From positions 1,860,001 to 1,924,000 of the forward strand of contig OZ244910.1 in NCBI GenBank assembly GCA_965221735.1: a DNA stretch of 64,000 nt. The letters are read 5' to 3'. This DNA comes from UBA2991 sp965221735 (lineage in GTDB: Bacteria > Chloroflexota > Dehalococcoidia > Tepidiformales > Tepidiformaceae). Position numbers and translations under genes: made by a program. How positions within the stretch are numbered: position 1 is the first letter of the stretch; every line of letters starts with the position of its first letter. Positions 33,835-42,741 of this stretch are shown here, piece after piece. Under the pieces are notes generated by a model. The model was not told where the DNA came from and ran no database searches. It was given only the letters and a program-made list of their open reading frames with translations.

Positions 33835-33864
33835 GAAGGTTCTCGATTTTGTCCAGTCTGGTGG
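33835..33864. repeat. tRNA-Ala-linked repeat, short copy
   Basis: These 30 bp are identical to 32367-32396 and 44036-44065, including the TGGTGG that contains the tRNA CCA end in the right-hand copy. The left flank does not match the longer copies. It is consistent with an attachment core bounded by a different insertion. Confidence 0.75.
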
Positions 33865-34050
33865 GCTTGATCAGCGCAGGTGGGCGTGGCGCCCGCGCGC
33901 TCAGGCCCGGCGGTGGCGCCCTGTGCTGGCGCGACAACGAGCACGGCCAACTCGAGGTACCTCCCGGCCGATACACGGCTATCGCCAAGGCGCGGGACTA
34001 CACCTGCGCCCTCACTGAGGAGAACGAGGCTGTTCCCCAAGTCCGATGGC
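33865..34050 (+). pseudogene. RCC1-repeat fragment
   Basis: Immediately right of the short repeat the plus strand encodes RPGGGALCWRDNEHGQLEVP and then TAIAKARDYTCALTEENEAV. This matches the CW-x-N-x-x-GQ and the CAL signatures of RCC1-type beta-propeller repeats. Only about one and a half repeats remain, with no start. It is a gene broken at the repeat junction. Confidence 0.6.
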
Positions 34051-34055
34051 ATACG

Positions 34056-37000
34056 TTAGTGCCCTGTGGGTCGACAGTTGACGTTCGCAATAGTAAATGC
34101 CACTTCGCTCGAGTCGGGCGTGTTCCTGAGGTCAACGTCAACAGCACTTCGAAAGCCGGTTGTTTCACCCGAGCCGCACAATACCCGAGCGGTTGTCCTC
34201 TCATCACCTCCGGGCGCGATGATTCGCTCCTGGAATGCCACCCTTCTCCACTGACAGCCGTCAGAGTCACACCACCAGGCTGAGAGGTGAACTGCAACCT
34301 CGGCACTTGGAGGCGAATTGTCGAGGAGGTTCAGCCACCAACCGTGCGTCAGCACGTAGTCACCTAACCGGTAAGGGTCGGCACTCCTCGTCTCGAACTG
34401 GAAAGTGTCACCCTGTCCGGTACCGAACGCAGCCGCTCTCTCGTTCAGCGTATCTCCAGGGTATGGCTCGAAGGAACCAACCGGTGCGGCCTCGTCCGCT
34501 GCATCGGCATCCCCGAACTCGTCGAGGGCCCCGTCCGCTCGCACGTATTGGGCACCGGCAGCGTCGTATACGTATTCGCCGACATTTGTCGGCTCAGACT
34601 CGTCGAAGAAGCGAATGTGGGTGATCCGCCGACCGTCCCACGATTGCCAGGATGAGGTGCGCTTCTCGCAGACCGACTCGGACGTGAAGTTCGTAAGTCG
34701 GCCCAGGTCCTGGGTCTTGATGTAGACGCGGCTCCCGCGCGCCGCCTCCGCATCCGCGAACGTGCACCCCTTCACGAGACCGAGCAGCACGTACGCCACC
34801 ACGCCGTCATTGGAGTCCGTCGTGTGCCTCGAAGGAACCCCCCAGGCGCTGCCGCTGCTCCGCAGGGTAACGGCCGTGTAGCCGGCGGGCGTCGATGCAT
34901 CGAAGTCGGGGCGCTCGGTGGCCGGAGCTTCGGGCGGCATGTCGGCGTCCGCGCCTTGTGCGTCGGCGCCGTCGGTTGAGTCTCCGAGGTCACCCGTGCT
35001 GTCCGGGGGGTCGCCCATCGCGCTGACCGTGAGGGTGTAGGAGCCCGTGCCGCTTCCCCAGCCTGCCACCGCAACGTAGTGAGTACCGGACTCTGCGGCC
35101 GTCCAGACGATGCGAGACCTCCCGGATTCCCCGCCGTCGTCGTCGTACTCCAGGTCCCGCCCGTCGGAGTCGAAGAGGGCCGCAATCGAGTCGTCCAGGG
35201 TTCCCAGCGCCACCTCGATCTCGTACCCCTGTCCTCGCTCCGCCACGAAGGCGAAGTAGTCCACATCTCGCCTGTGGTTCACCGTGCCGGTCACCGGATC
35301 TCCGACGGTTGCGATGGTGGCCTCGTCGGCCGAGTCTCCGTGGTCATCCCTGGTGTCGGGGGCGTCGCCCATCGCGCTGACCGTGAGGGTGTAGGAGCCT
35401 GTATTACTTCCCCAGCCTGCCACCGCAACGTAGTGAGTACCGGACTCTGCGGCCGTCCAGACGATGCGAGACCCCCCGGATTCCCCGCCGTCGTCGTCGT
35501 ACTCCAGGTCCCGCCCGTCGGAGTCGAAGAGGGCCGCAACCGAGTCGTCCAGGGTTCCCAGCGCCACTTCGATCTCGTACCTCTCTCCTCGCTCCGCCAC
35601 GAAGGCGAAGTAGTCGACATCTCTCCTGTGATTCACCACGCCGGTCACCGGACCCCCGACGGTTGCGATGGTGGCCTCGTCGGTCGAGTCTCCGTGGTCG
35701 TCCCTGGTGTCGGGAGCCCGGTCGGGGGCCGGAGCCCCGGTGTCCGGGGCGGCGCCCGTGGCGGTGACCGTGAGCGTGTAGGAGCCTCTATCGCCGCCCC
35801 AGCCCGCCACCGCAACGTAGTGAGTACCGGATTCGGCGGCCGTCCAGATGATGCGCGACCCCCGGGATTCCCCACCGTCGTCGTCGTACTCCAACTCCCA
35901 CCCGTCGGCGTCATAGAGGGCCGCAACCGAGTCGTCCAGAGTTCCCAGCGCCACCTCGATCTCGTATCTCTCTCCTCGCTCCGCCACGAAGGCGAAGTAG
36001 TCGACGTCTCCCCGGTGGTGCACCACACCAGTCACCGGATCCCCGACGATTGCGACGGTGGCCTCGTCGGTTGAGTCTCCGTGGTCGTCCGCGGTGTCAC
36101 CCGCTACAGCGCCCGCGGGGCCGACGGGAACCGGGCTCTCCCCTTCAGAGAGGTCGTCCTCGTCCTCGAACAGGACGTCTTCGTCAGCTGAGGCAGTCAC
36201 AACGACGAAGTCCCCGTCAAGCTGGACGTCACCGATGTCAAACTCGAACGAGCTGTCCTCCTCGAGCTGGCTTTCCAGCTCGTCCAGCTCAGACTCGGCC
36301 GTCCGTTCGTTGCGAAACAGCACCGCGATCGTCATCTCGACGAGGTAGTCATCGTCGCCCCTGCGGAGCGAGACGCCGACGGCGCGGCAGCCACGGATTT
36401 CGTAGTCCAGGCACTGCTCCTGTGCAAAGGACATCCAGCCCGCGCCTGCTCTCCTCAGAGCTTCTCCAAAGGCGCCGTCCGCGTCGTCCAACAGCGATCC
36501 GGATCCTCTGTCCAGAATCCTCAACACGCTCTTGACGGCCTCGGCGCCTCCCATGACCATCCGCCCCTGATCCTCAAGGAGCACGACTGCCTCGTAGCGC
36601 CCCCCTGCTCCCTCCCAGAGTTCGAACCCCCGGTACTGGTCGTAGTCATAGCCGCCGTCCTCGAGTTGGTCCGCGACGTGCGCAAAATCGAGATCGCCCT
36701 CAACCACGAGCAGAGGCCCTTCATCCACAAGGGCAACGGCAAGTGCCGTCAGCTCGTCTGCCGGGATTCCCATGTCCTCGATGCCGTATTCGCTCAAGTC
36801 CGCAATCTCATCCACGAGTGCTCCGTGCGTGTCGTCTCTCCTCATCTGTTCGAGGTCATAGACCACGACACCCTCGGAGTCAGCGGGGACGAGTTCCAGA
36901 ATCCCGGGCAACTCGGAGCTTCCACCTCCTCGTGCCCCACACGCTTGGGCGGACGCGGCCACGAGGAGCAGAGCAGCAAGCGGGAGCAGGAGCGGGAGAC

Positions 37001-37088
37001 GTGAACCGGCCCAGGAGCGGCCCCAGTTGCGAGGATCCCGGCAGAGCCGCTCGTCTGGCTCGTGGCCGCGCTCTTCCATCGAAGTCAC
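34056..37088 (-). CDS. Large secreted protein with three tandem pre-peptidase C-terminal (PPC) domains
   Basis: 1010 aa. A hydrophobic signal near residues 30-48 ends in SAQACG, so it is exported and perhaps lipid-anchored. An N-terminal acidic domain of about 300 residues is followed by three near-identical domains of 110-130 residues. Each has VDYFAFVAERGERYEIEV, YDDDGGES and SGTHYVAVAGWG, the pattern of PPC beta-sandwiches that bind or display at the cell surface. The repeats are visible in DNA at about 35020-36090 with a 354-387 bp period. A C-terminal unique domain has paired cysteines. ATG 37088 and ATG 37079 are both possible starts. It is the last gene of a surface-protein cluster. 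Confidence 0.8.
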   Translation of the reverse strand: MTSMEERGHEPDERLCRDPRNWGRSWAGSRLPLLLPLAALLLVAASAQACGARGGGSSELPGILELVPADSEGVVVYDLEQMRRDDTHGALVDEIADLSEYGIEDMGIPADELTALAVALVDEGPLLVVEGDLDFAHVADQLEDGGYDYDQYRGFELWEGAGGRYEAVVLLEDQGRMVMGGAEAVKSVLRILDRGSGSLLDDADGAFGEALRRAGAGWMSFAQEQCLDYEIRGCRAVGVSLRRGDDDYLVEMTIAVLFRNERTAESELDELESQLEEDSSFEFDIGDVQLDGDFVVVTASADEDVLFEDEDDLSEGESPVPVGPAGAVAGDTADDHGDSTDEATVAIVGDPVTGVVHHRGDVDYFAFVAERGERYEIEVALGTLDDSVAALYDADGWELEYDDDGGESRGSRIIWTAAESGTHYVAVAGWGGDRGSYTLTVTATGAAPDTGAPAPDRAPDTRDDHGDSTDEATIATVGGPVTGVVNHRRDVDYFAFVAERGERYEIEVALGTLDDSVAALFDSDGRDLEYDDDGGESGGSRIVWTAAESGTHYVAVAGWGSNTGSYTLTVSAMGDAPDTRDDHGDSADEATIATVGDPVTGTVNHRRDVDYFAFVAERGQGYEIEVALGTLDDSIAALFDSDGRDLEYDDDGGESGRSRIVWTAAESGTHYVAVAGWGSGTGSYTLTVSAMGDPPDSTGDLGDSTDGADAQGADADMPPEAPATERPDFDASTPAGYTAVTLRSSGSAWGVPSRHTTDSNDGVVAYVLLGLVKGCTFADAEAARGSRVYIKTQDLGRLTNFTSESVCEKRTSSWQSWDGRRITHIRFFDESEPTNVGEYVYDAAGAQYVRADGALDEFGDADAADEAAPVGSFEPYPGDTLNERAAAFGTGQGDTFQFETRSADPYRLGDYVLTHGWWLNLLDNSPPSAEVAVHLSAWWCDSDGCQWRRVAFQERIIAPGGDERTTARVLCGSGETTGFRSAVDVDLRNTPDSSEVAFTIANVNCRPTGH

Positions 37089-37176
37089 TCCCCGGTTCCG
37101 GTCGCGGAAACCACGTCGCGCTCACATCTGCTATCGAGTCGACGCTGTTGGGTTGAAGAGCGCCCCCCGGTTGTTG

Positions 37177-38679
37177 TCACTCCTGGGCGCACAACGGCAG
37201 CCCCAACTCATCGAAGTCGTTGTCGTCCACATCCCTTAACGCTTCCGGCACGCACCCGCTCAGCTCGTTGTCGCCCAGCCATAGCGCTGTCAGATTGGAG
37301 AGGCGGCCCAACTCAGCCGGTATCTCCCCACTCAGCTTGTTGCCGTCCAGCCATAGCTCTGTCAGATTGGAGAGGCGGCCCAGTTCAGCTGGTATCTCTC
37401 CGCTTAACCGGTTGGACCATAGCCCCAACGACTCAAGGTCAGAGAGACGGCCCAACTCAGCCGGTATCTCTCCACTCAGTTCATTCTCGCCCAGGTCCAG
37501 CCCTGTCAGACTGGAGAGGCGGCCCAGTTCAGCCGGTATCTCTCCTCTCAACTCGTTGTCGCCCAGCGACAGCCATGTCAGATTGGAGAGGCGACTCAGT
37601 TCAGCCGGTATCTCTCCTCTCAACTCGTTGCTCGTGAGGTGCAGTTCTTCGAGGTTGGTGAGTTGGCCTAACTCAGCCGGTATCCCTCCGCTCAACTGGT
37701 TGTCGATGAGGCTCAGCCATTCGAGGTTGGAGAGTTGGCCTAACTCTGGCGGTAGCTCCCCCCGCAACTGGTTGTCGAAGAGATCCAAAGAGATTACGCG
37801 CCCTGAGGCGTCGGTCCTGACGCCGTGCCAATCGCGAAGGGGCCTCTCGCTCAGCCAGTTCTCGCTGTTGGTCCAGTTGGGTCCGTCCGTGGCGTTGTAA
37901 AGGGCCACCAGGGCTTCCCTGTCCGGCTCGACAGACCCCCCCTGGCTGGCCGGGCGCTCGGGCGCCGCGGCCGCAGGCTGGGGCGTGGCGGCAGGTTCGC
38001 GAGCTTCGTCGGCCTCGCAGATGGCGACACTGGCGCCCAACTCTGCTTCAAGCCCAGCCTCCAACTCCCGACAGGCGTCTTCAAACCGCTCCCACGAGCC
38101 GGAGTCCGACCACGAGCCGGAGTTCGAATCACCGATGGATTGGAGTGCAGCCCAGAAGTCCTCCAACTCGGCTTCGCTGTCGATGTCCGTGTCGATGTCC
38201 TTGAGGTCGTCCGCAGCCTCGCGGCCCTCCCGGATGATCTCCTCAATACTCGCGGTCATGGTGTTGTGGAGGTCGGCCAACTGTGCTGGAGGTCGCAGGC
38301 TTGAGATTTCGTCACCGTAGTCCTCGAACACTCCGAGGAAGCCCTCAAGGAATCGGGCTTGGGCTTGCAGGAGGGTTTCCGCGAACTCGGTTGCCGCCTC
38401 TGTGTGTTCGTCCGACCAGGAGTCTTCGGTGGGGGCCTCCTCCAATGCTGCAAAGGCCTGCTCGAATGCCCGTTCAAAGTCCTCCGCGAGTTGCTCGCCG
38501 TCTTCCTCCAGGGTGGCCCGAGCATCCTCCATCGCTTCCGCGTACTCCGGTGCCGTCAGGACACGATCTTCCCCGCCACCACACGCGCCCAGGAACGCGA
38601 GCGCGAACACCGCTATCGCGACAACTGGCTTCCTGACGTGCCAACCGCTACCAGAAACTGGTCCCTGACCAGCCCTCAC
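37177..38679 (-). CDS. Leucine-rich-repeat lipoprotein
   Basis: 500 aa from GTG 38679, which overlaps the upstream stop (GTGA). The signal ends in a lipobox, LAFLGACGGG. A helical, Glu-rich region (about 35-230) precedes a linker and then about eight 24-residue repeats of the plant-type LRR form (NLTWLSLGDNELRGEIPAEL). The repeats appear in DNA as a 72-bp period at about 37260-37760. Such proteins form binding surfaces outside the cell. It is translationally coupled to the membrane protein upstream. Confidence 0.85.
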   Translation of the reverse strand: MRAGQGPVSGSGWHVRKPVVAIAVFALAFLGACGGGEDRVLTAPEYAEAMEDARATLEEDGEQLAEDFERAFEQAFAALEEAPTEDSWSDEHTEAATEFAETLLQAQARFLEGFLGVFEDYGDEISSLRPPAQLADLHNTMTASIEEIIREGREAADDLKDIDTDIDSEAELEDFWAALQSIGDSNSGSWSDSGSWERFEDACRELEAGLEAELGASVAICEADEAREPAATPQPAAAAPERPASQGGSVEPDREALVALYNATDGPNWTNSENWLSERPLRDWHGVRTDASGRVISLDLFDNQLRGELPPELGQLSNLEWLSLIDNQLSGGIPAELGQLTNLEELHLTSNELRGEIPAELSRLSNLTWLSLGDNELRGEIPAELGRLSSLTGLDLGENELSGEIPAELGRLSDLESLGLWSNRLSGEIPAELGRLSNLTELWLDGNKLSGEIPAELGRLSNLTALWLGDNELSGCVPEALRDVDDNDFDELGLPLCAQE

Positions 38680-39158
38680 TCTTGATCCCCCGACTCGCGC
38701 CTGCTCAGCGTGATGGAGATGTCCGGGGCAGCCTCGGCAAGACAGGCGAGCGCGCTGCTCAGAAAAAGCACGGCTCCGCCCGCGCCCAGGAACCAGTACC
38801 CGGGCCCAAGCCCGATGTCACCGTAGAAGGCAGCGGCATCAGAGACCACGGCTCCCTGCATCGCGGCGATGAGGAGCACCACGCCGCCGGGCACCGTCAG
38901 GGTGACTCTCGCCCACAGGGGTGTCTCTCCTGACCACCACAGCCAGGCGAGCAAAACCCCGGATGCCGTGAGCAGGTAGAGACAGGCCCAGCCACCCGAT
39001 CCCACGATCGACGCCCCCTCCTGGACGAGCAGGGCGGCCCCTTCGGTACCGTGGACTGCAGGGGTGACGAGACCGAGAAACATGAGGAGGAGCGCGAAGG
39101 ACGCCACTCCCAGAAAGACGATTCGGTTCTCAACCCCGGTAATCAATTCGCGACGCAT
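38676..39158 (-). CDS. Four-helix membrane protein, unknown function
   Basis: 160 aa from ATG 39158. About four hydrophobic segments can be seen (FLGVASFALLLMFLGLV, ACLYLLTASGVLLAWLWW, VPGGVVLLIAAMQGAV, WFLGAGGAVLFLSSALACL), with a short charged tail. No family is recognised. It overlaps the LRR lipoprotein gene and may assist its export or signalling. Confidence 0.65.
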   Translation of the reverse strand: MRRELITGVENRIVFLGVASFALLLMFLGLVTPAVHGTEGAALLVQEGASIVGSGGWACLYLLTASGVLLAWLWWSGETPLWARVTLTVPGGVVLLIAAMQGAVVSDAAAFYGDIGLGPGYWFLGAGGAVLFLSSALACLAEAAPDISITLSRRESGDQE

Positions 39159-39295
39159 GGCTGTCTCGATCCTTTCTTCATGGGTTGTTGCCGAAATAGA
39201 CCACTCCCGAGTTCGTTACGGCGCAGCCCTCGCTGGCCTCCACGCGCGCCCGGGAACGTGAGCGCGAACACCACCATCGCGATAGCAGGCTCCAT
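39143..39295 (-). pseudogene. Decayed copy of the LRR lipoprotein signal region
   Basis: The minus strand encodes AIAMVVFALTFPGARGGQ, which aligns with AIAVFALAFLGACGGG of the LRR lipoprotein at DNA as well as protein level. The lipobox cysteine has become arginine (TGT to CGT), and the frame runs into the next gene without a mature domain. It is a remnant of a tandem duplication. Confidence 0.5.
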
Positions 39296-39338
39296 CGCTA
39301 CACCCTCCATCGTTACGCCAACTCCCTCGTCAACAGGT

Positions 39339-41120
39339 TCAGCTTCCGACCGTGGTAACGAGCCAGGTTCCGTCGGCCTGCTTGCTGGCCTCGAAGTCGT
39401 ACGAGACGCCGTTGACGGTCGTGTCGACAAGCGAGATTGAGGCCCCTGACGTGAAGATCAGGAACTGACCGTTTCCGGCGTTGTCCACCGAGAAGTCGTT
39501 CGACGTCCCCGGATACGTGCAGCTTTCGCCGGCGCTCACGACGAGGCCCGCGCGGCAGTCCCCGCTCGCGGAGGTCGTGGGCGCCTGTGTCCCTGGCCCC
39601 TGTGAGTTGCCGTCTCCCGCGCCGGTGTTGCCGGTGCTGCCGCTGCCATCCGACGGTTCGGGCGCTTCTTCTTCGGTGCCGGAGCTCTGGCCCCCGCTCA
39701 GAAGCAGTTGCTCAATCTCCGTGTAGCCCTCCTCGATCGCGATATCGAGCGGGCTGACGTCGTTGAACTGGTCGAGCGTCTGGTTCGGGTTCGCTCCCGC
39801 GGCGAGGAGAATGCGCACCATGGCCGCGTTCTGGGCCTTGACCGCGAGGCTCAACGGCGACTCGTCGTAGAACTGCTCGGTGTCGACCACGTTGGGGTTC
39901 GCACCCGCATCGAGGAGGATCTGCACGACAGCGGTGTCGCCGAGTCCGACGGCGTAGGTCAGGTGCGTTCCCACGCGGAAATCGGGCGTGACCCGCTTGT
40001 TCGGGTCCGCCCCGGCGGCGATCAGCTTCCGCATCATCTCCTGGTTGGCGTCTCCGATCGCCAGGCTGAGCGGGGTCTGGTCGCGGAACTGCTCGGTGTC
40101 GATCACGTTGGGATCCGCGTCGGCGTCGAGGAGGATCTGCACAACGTCCAGATCGCCGAGTCCGACGGCGTAGGTCAGGTGCGTTCCCACGCGGAAGTCG
40201 GGCTTGATCCGCTTGTTCGGGTCCGCCCCCGCAGCGATCAGCGCCCGCAGGATGTCCTGGTCGGCGGCTTCGATCGCGAGGCTGAGCGGGGTCTGGTCGT
40301 AGAACTGCTCGGTGTCGACCACGTTGGGGTCCGCATCGGCGTCAAGCAGGGTCTGGACGATAGCGCCTTCCCCGAGCCCAATGGCGTACGTCAGGTGCGC
40401 CCCCACGCGGAAGGCGGGCTTGACTCGCCTGTCGGGATCGGCGCCGGCATTGATGAGAATCTGGACGATGCCAGAGTCCCGCAGCCCGATCGCGAGGCTG
40501 AGCGGTGTCTGGTCGTAGAAGAACGCTCCGCTCACCTGGTCCAGGAACTGCGGGCATGAAGCGGCAATTCTCCGCACAAGCTCGACATCGTCACCGTCGA
40601 TGGCGGCGTGCAGCGGCGTATGTCCCGATACATCCGGGCACGTGTACGGAGCAAGCCCCGGCAGGGGCACCGCGACCAGCACGGCGTTGCTCTGGTGGAA
40701 GTTGCCCGAGCGGCTCAGCGCCGACATGTCGAGCGCGGTGTTCAGCGTTCTCCAGGCGCCGCCCTCGGGGCGTGTGCTGACGTACAGCAGGGATGAATCC
40801 GAGACGCGGCGCCACACGGTCACGTCCACGTTCGCGGTTCCACCCGCCTCCAGTGGCACGCGCACGCGCACTTCGTTGCTCTGGTGGAAGTTCCCCGAAC
40901 GGCTGAGCGCCGACATGTTGAGCGGTACGTTCAGCGTTCTCCAGGCGCCCCCCTCGGGGCGGGTGCTGACGTACAGCAGCGACGGGTTCGCGACGTTGCG
41001 CCACACCGTCACTTCCACGTTGGCGGTCTCGGGCGGCGAGGGCTCCTCCTGGGCGGTTGCCGCGGCGATGGCCGAGAGGGCCAGCACTGCACCGAGTAGT
41101 CCAAGGATCCACGTTCTCAT
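39339..41120 (-). CDS. Secreted ankyrin-repeat protein
   Basis: 593 aa from ATG 41120, chosen because a clean signal peptide follows (ILGLLGAVLALSAIAAATAQ). Two ~65-residue repeats (SLLYVSTRPEGGAWRTLN) lie at about 30-160. They are followed by about eight ankyrin-type repeats arranged as alternating pairs (DQTPLSLAIGLRDSGIVQIL, then AGADPNKR). A Gly/Ser linker leads to a C-terminal beta-rich domain with two cysteines. Export of an ankyrin protein points to extracellular binding. A dyad matching one upstream of the histidine kinase precedes the gene. Confidence 0.8.
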   Translation of the reverse strand: MRTWILGLLGAVLALSAIAAATAQEEPSPPETANVEVTVWRNVANPSLLYVSTRPEGGAWRTLNVPLNMSALSRSGNFHQSNEVRVRVPLEAGGTANVDVTVWRRVSDSSLLYVSTRPEGGAWRTLNTALDMSALSRSGNFHQSNAVLVAVPLPGLAPYTCPDVSGHTPLHAAIDGDDVELVRRIAASCPQFLDQVSGAFFYDQTPLSLAIGLRDSGIVQILINAGADPDRRVKPAFRVGAHLTYAIGLGEGAIVQTLLDADADPNVVDTEQFYDQTPLSLAIEAADQDILRALIAAGADPNKRIKPDFRVGTHLTYAVGLGDLDVVQILLDADADPNVIDTEQFRDQTPLSLAIGDANQEMMRKLIAAGADPNKRVTPDFRVGTHLTYAVGLGDTAVVQILLDAGANPNVVDTEQFYDESPLSLAVKAQNAAMVRILLAAGANPNQTLDQFNDVSPLDIAIEEGYTEIEQLLLSGGQSSGTEEEAPEPSDGSGSTGNTGAGDGNSQGPGTQAPTTSASGDCRAGLVVSAGESCTYPGTSNDFSVDNAGNGQFLIFTSGASISLVDTTVNGVSYDFEASKQADGTWLVTTVGS

Positions 41121-41185
41121 CGTCGGCCTCGATTCACGCAAGCGTGTCCCCAGCGTCACGGTCCGAACCGCCGCGAACCAAGTAC

Positions 41186-41210
41186 CAAACGCCCCGTGTC
41201 GTAGGGGCAA
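41186..41210 (-). promoter_or_regulatory. Dyad CAAACGCCCC-N8-GGGGCAA upstream of the ankyrin gene
   Basis: CAAACGCCCC at 41186-41195 faces GGGGCAA at 41204-41210. A near copy lies upstream of the histidine kinase gene at 42685-42714. It is a candidate binding site for the neighbouring NarL-type regulator. Confidence 0.45.
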
Positions 41211-41335
41211 TTGCCCTGTCTGAGCGGGGCAAATTGCTCGTGGCTACGCCCCCACCCCAGCGCGACTCGCGTGGTCGGATGGTCGTGACGACCACCACCC
41301 GCGTGCGTTTGGCCGGCGACGCTCCGACTTTCTCT

Positions 41336-42583
41336 TCAGTCCCGCTCTTGGGGAATCACGCAGGTCACGGTCGCGCCCCCCATGGCGCCCGTCTGTTCGA
41401 CGGCAAGGCGGCCTCCCAGGCGCCGGGCGTCCACTTCCATGCTCTCGAAGCCACGGCCGCGCTGCGCATAGTCGGCGGGAAGCCCGACTCCGTCATCCAG
41501 CACCGATAGCCGCACCTCCGCCTTCCCGCAGGCCAGGTGAATCGCCACCTTGCGCGCTTCGGCATGGCGGTAGGCGTTCGTGAGCGCGTTGTGCGCGATC
41601 GAGAAGAGCAGGCCCCTGGTCTCGGTCGAGAGGGGCGGCTCCACCCCGGTTTGCGTCAGCTCACAGGGCACGGAGGTGACGTTGGCGAAGCTGGTGGCGT
41701 GGGACCTGAGGGCGGAGCTCAACGCTCGGCCCTCGTAGATGCCGCCCATGTGGATCGGGTGTCGCAACTCCCAGATGGCGGAGCGGGACAGCCGGGAGGT
41801 CGCCTCCAGGGTGGCGACGAGCTCGGGGTTGGTTTCCCCGGCCTGGGCCCTGGCGGTGTCGATGCCGAGCCCGATCATGTACGCCGACTGCGCCGTGGTG
41901 TCGTGAACCGTCTGGGAGAACTCGACCCGCTCACGCTGCAGGTCTCGCTCGCGCTCCACCGCCTGCCTCCACCTCACTCGCTCGAATCTGGCAATGACGT
42001 TGACAATGGCGGCGACCTGATACATGAGGAAAATTCGGGCGGCCAGAACCTCTCCCTCCCCAGCAGCAGTATCGATGCCGTCCCCAACAGTCAGGCTGAC
42101 GGCGAGATAGAGGACGGCCACAAGGGTCGCGCAGGCCATCGCGAGCCAGAAGGAGGTGAGAATCACCGCGTACCCGGCAAGCTGAGAGTAGTACAGCAAG
42201 TACCAATGGCTGCTGAATCCTTCTTCCAACACCACACCAACCGAAAGCAGGAATACGTCCAGCGTCGCACTGGCGATAATCCAACCCCGTGTCACGGTCT
42301 TCTTCGTCGCCAGCCGGTAGTGCGTGTATCCGTTGAGCGCGACAAAGAGCGAGAGCCCCGGCACAAAGGCCGCATAGCTCTCCGGCCAATCCTCGGGTCG
42401 GTACGCCGCCATCAGCGCGAGACCGCAGGCGAGTGTGGACCAGCGCGCCCAGACGAAGGTTCTCGCGATGATTCTCAGGCCGTCCGGGTCGGCGTCGCGG
42501 CGCTCCCAGTCGGTCATGCCAAGGACACGCGCCGCCGTAGCGACCAGGTGAAGACCGCGGCTGTAGCGGGATCCGTGAACCAT
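41336..42583 (-). CDS. NarL-family sensor histidine kinase
   Basis: 415 aa from ATG 42583, chosen over an earlier ATG because GGGAGG lies 5 bases upstream. The N-terminal half has about six hydrophobic segments. A HisKA_3 phosphoacceptor follows with the active histidine in FSQTVHDTTAQ. The HATPase_c domain shows the N box (HNALTNAYRH), the G1 box (DDGVGLP) and RGRGFESM. The kinase would phosphorylate the response regulator encoded just upstream. No separate extracellular sensor domain is visible, so it probably senses through the membrane segments. Confidence 0.9.
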   Translation of the reverse strand: MVHGSRYSRGLHLVATAARVLGMTDWERRDADPDGLRIIARTFVWARWSTLACGLALMAAYRPEDWPESYAAFVPGLSLFVALNGYTHYRLATKKTVTRGWIIASATLDVFLLSVGVVLEEGFSSHWYLLYYSQLAGYAVILTSFWLAMACATLVAVLYLAVSLTVGDGIDTAAGEGEVLAARIFLMYQVAAIVNVIARFERVRWRQAVERERDLQRERVEFSQTVHDTTAQSAYMIGLGIDTARAQAGETNPELVATLEATSRLSRSAIWELRHPIHMGGIYEGRALSSALRSHATSFANVTSVPCELTQTGVEPPLSTETRGLLFSIAHNALTNAYRHAEARKVAIHLACGKAEVRLSVLDDGVGLPADYAQRGRGFESMEVDARRLGGRLAVEQTGAMGGATVTCVIPQERD

Positions 42584-42684
42584 CTCGCCTCCCGAGCACG
42601 GGTGCATCCCCGGACGCCGCTACGGGGGCGTGCCCGGGCGGACCGTCCACAAATCTACTCAGCCGAGGCTGCTCACCACAACGA

Positions 42685-42714
42685 GCAAACGCCCCTTCCC
42701 GGCAGGGGCAAACG
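42685..42714 (-). promoter_or_regulatory. Dyad GCAAACGCCCC-N9-GGGGCAAACG upstream of the kinase gene
   Basis: The arms are longer and more symmetric than in the copy at 41186-41210. It sits in the 158-bp gap between the response regulator and kinase genes, so the kinase gene may be separately controlled by its own pathway. Confidence 0.5.
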
Positions 42715-42741
42715 TACTTGGCGGAGACCGATGACGCCGCC

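Larger units (their letters stand above)
33580..34055. other. Non-coding stretch with the short repeat copy and an RCC1-like fragment
   Basis: Nothing is supported at 33580-33834. The short repeat and the RCC1-like fragment described separately fill the rest. Confidence 0.5.

Noticed and set aside
35079..36074. Repetitive plus-strand protein of 331 codons
   Set aside because: It is antisense to the PPC repeats. Its repetition merely mirrors the coding repeats on the other strand.
37260..37760. Regularly spaced 72-bp repeats, considered as a CRISPR array
   Set aside because: The units are contiguous with no unique spacers and translate as 24-residue leucine-rich repeats. No cas genes are present in the window.
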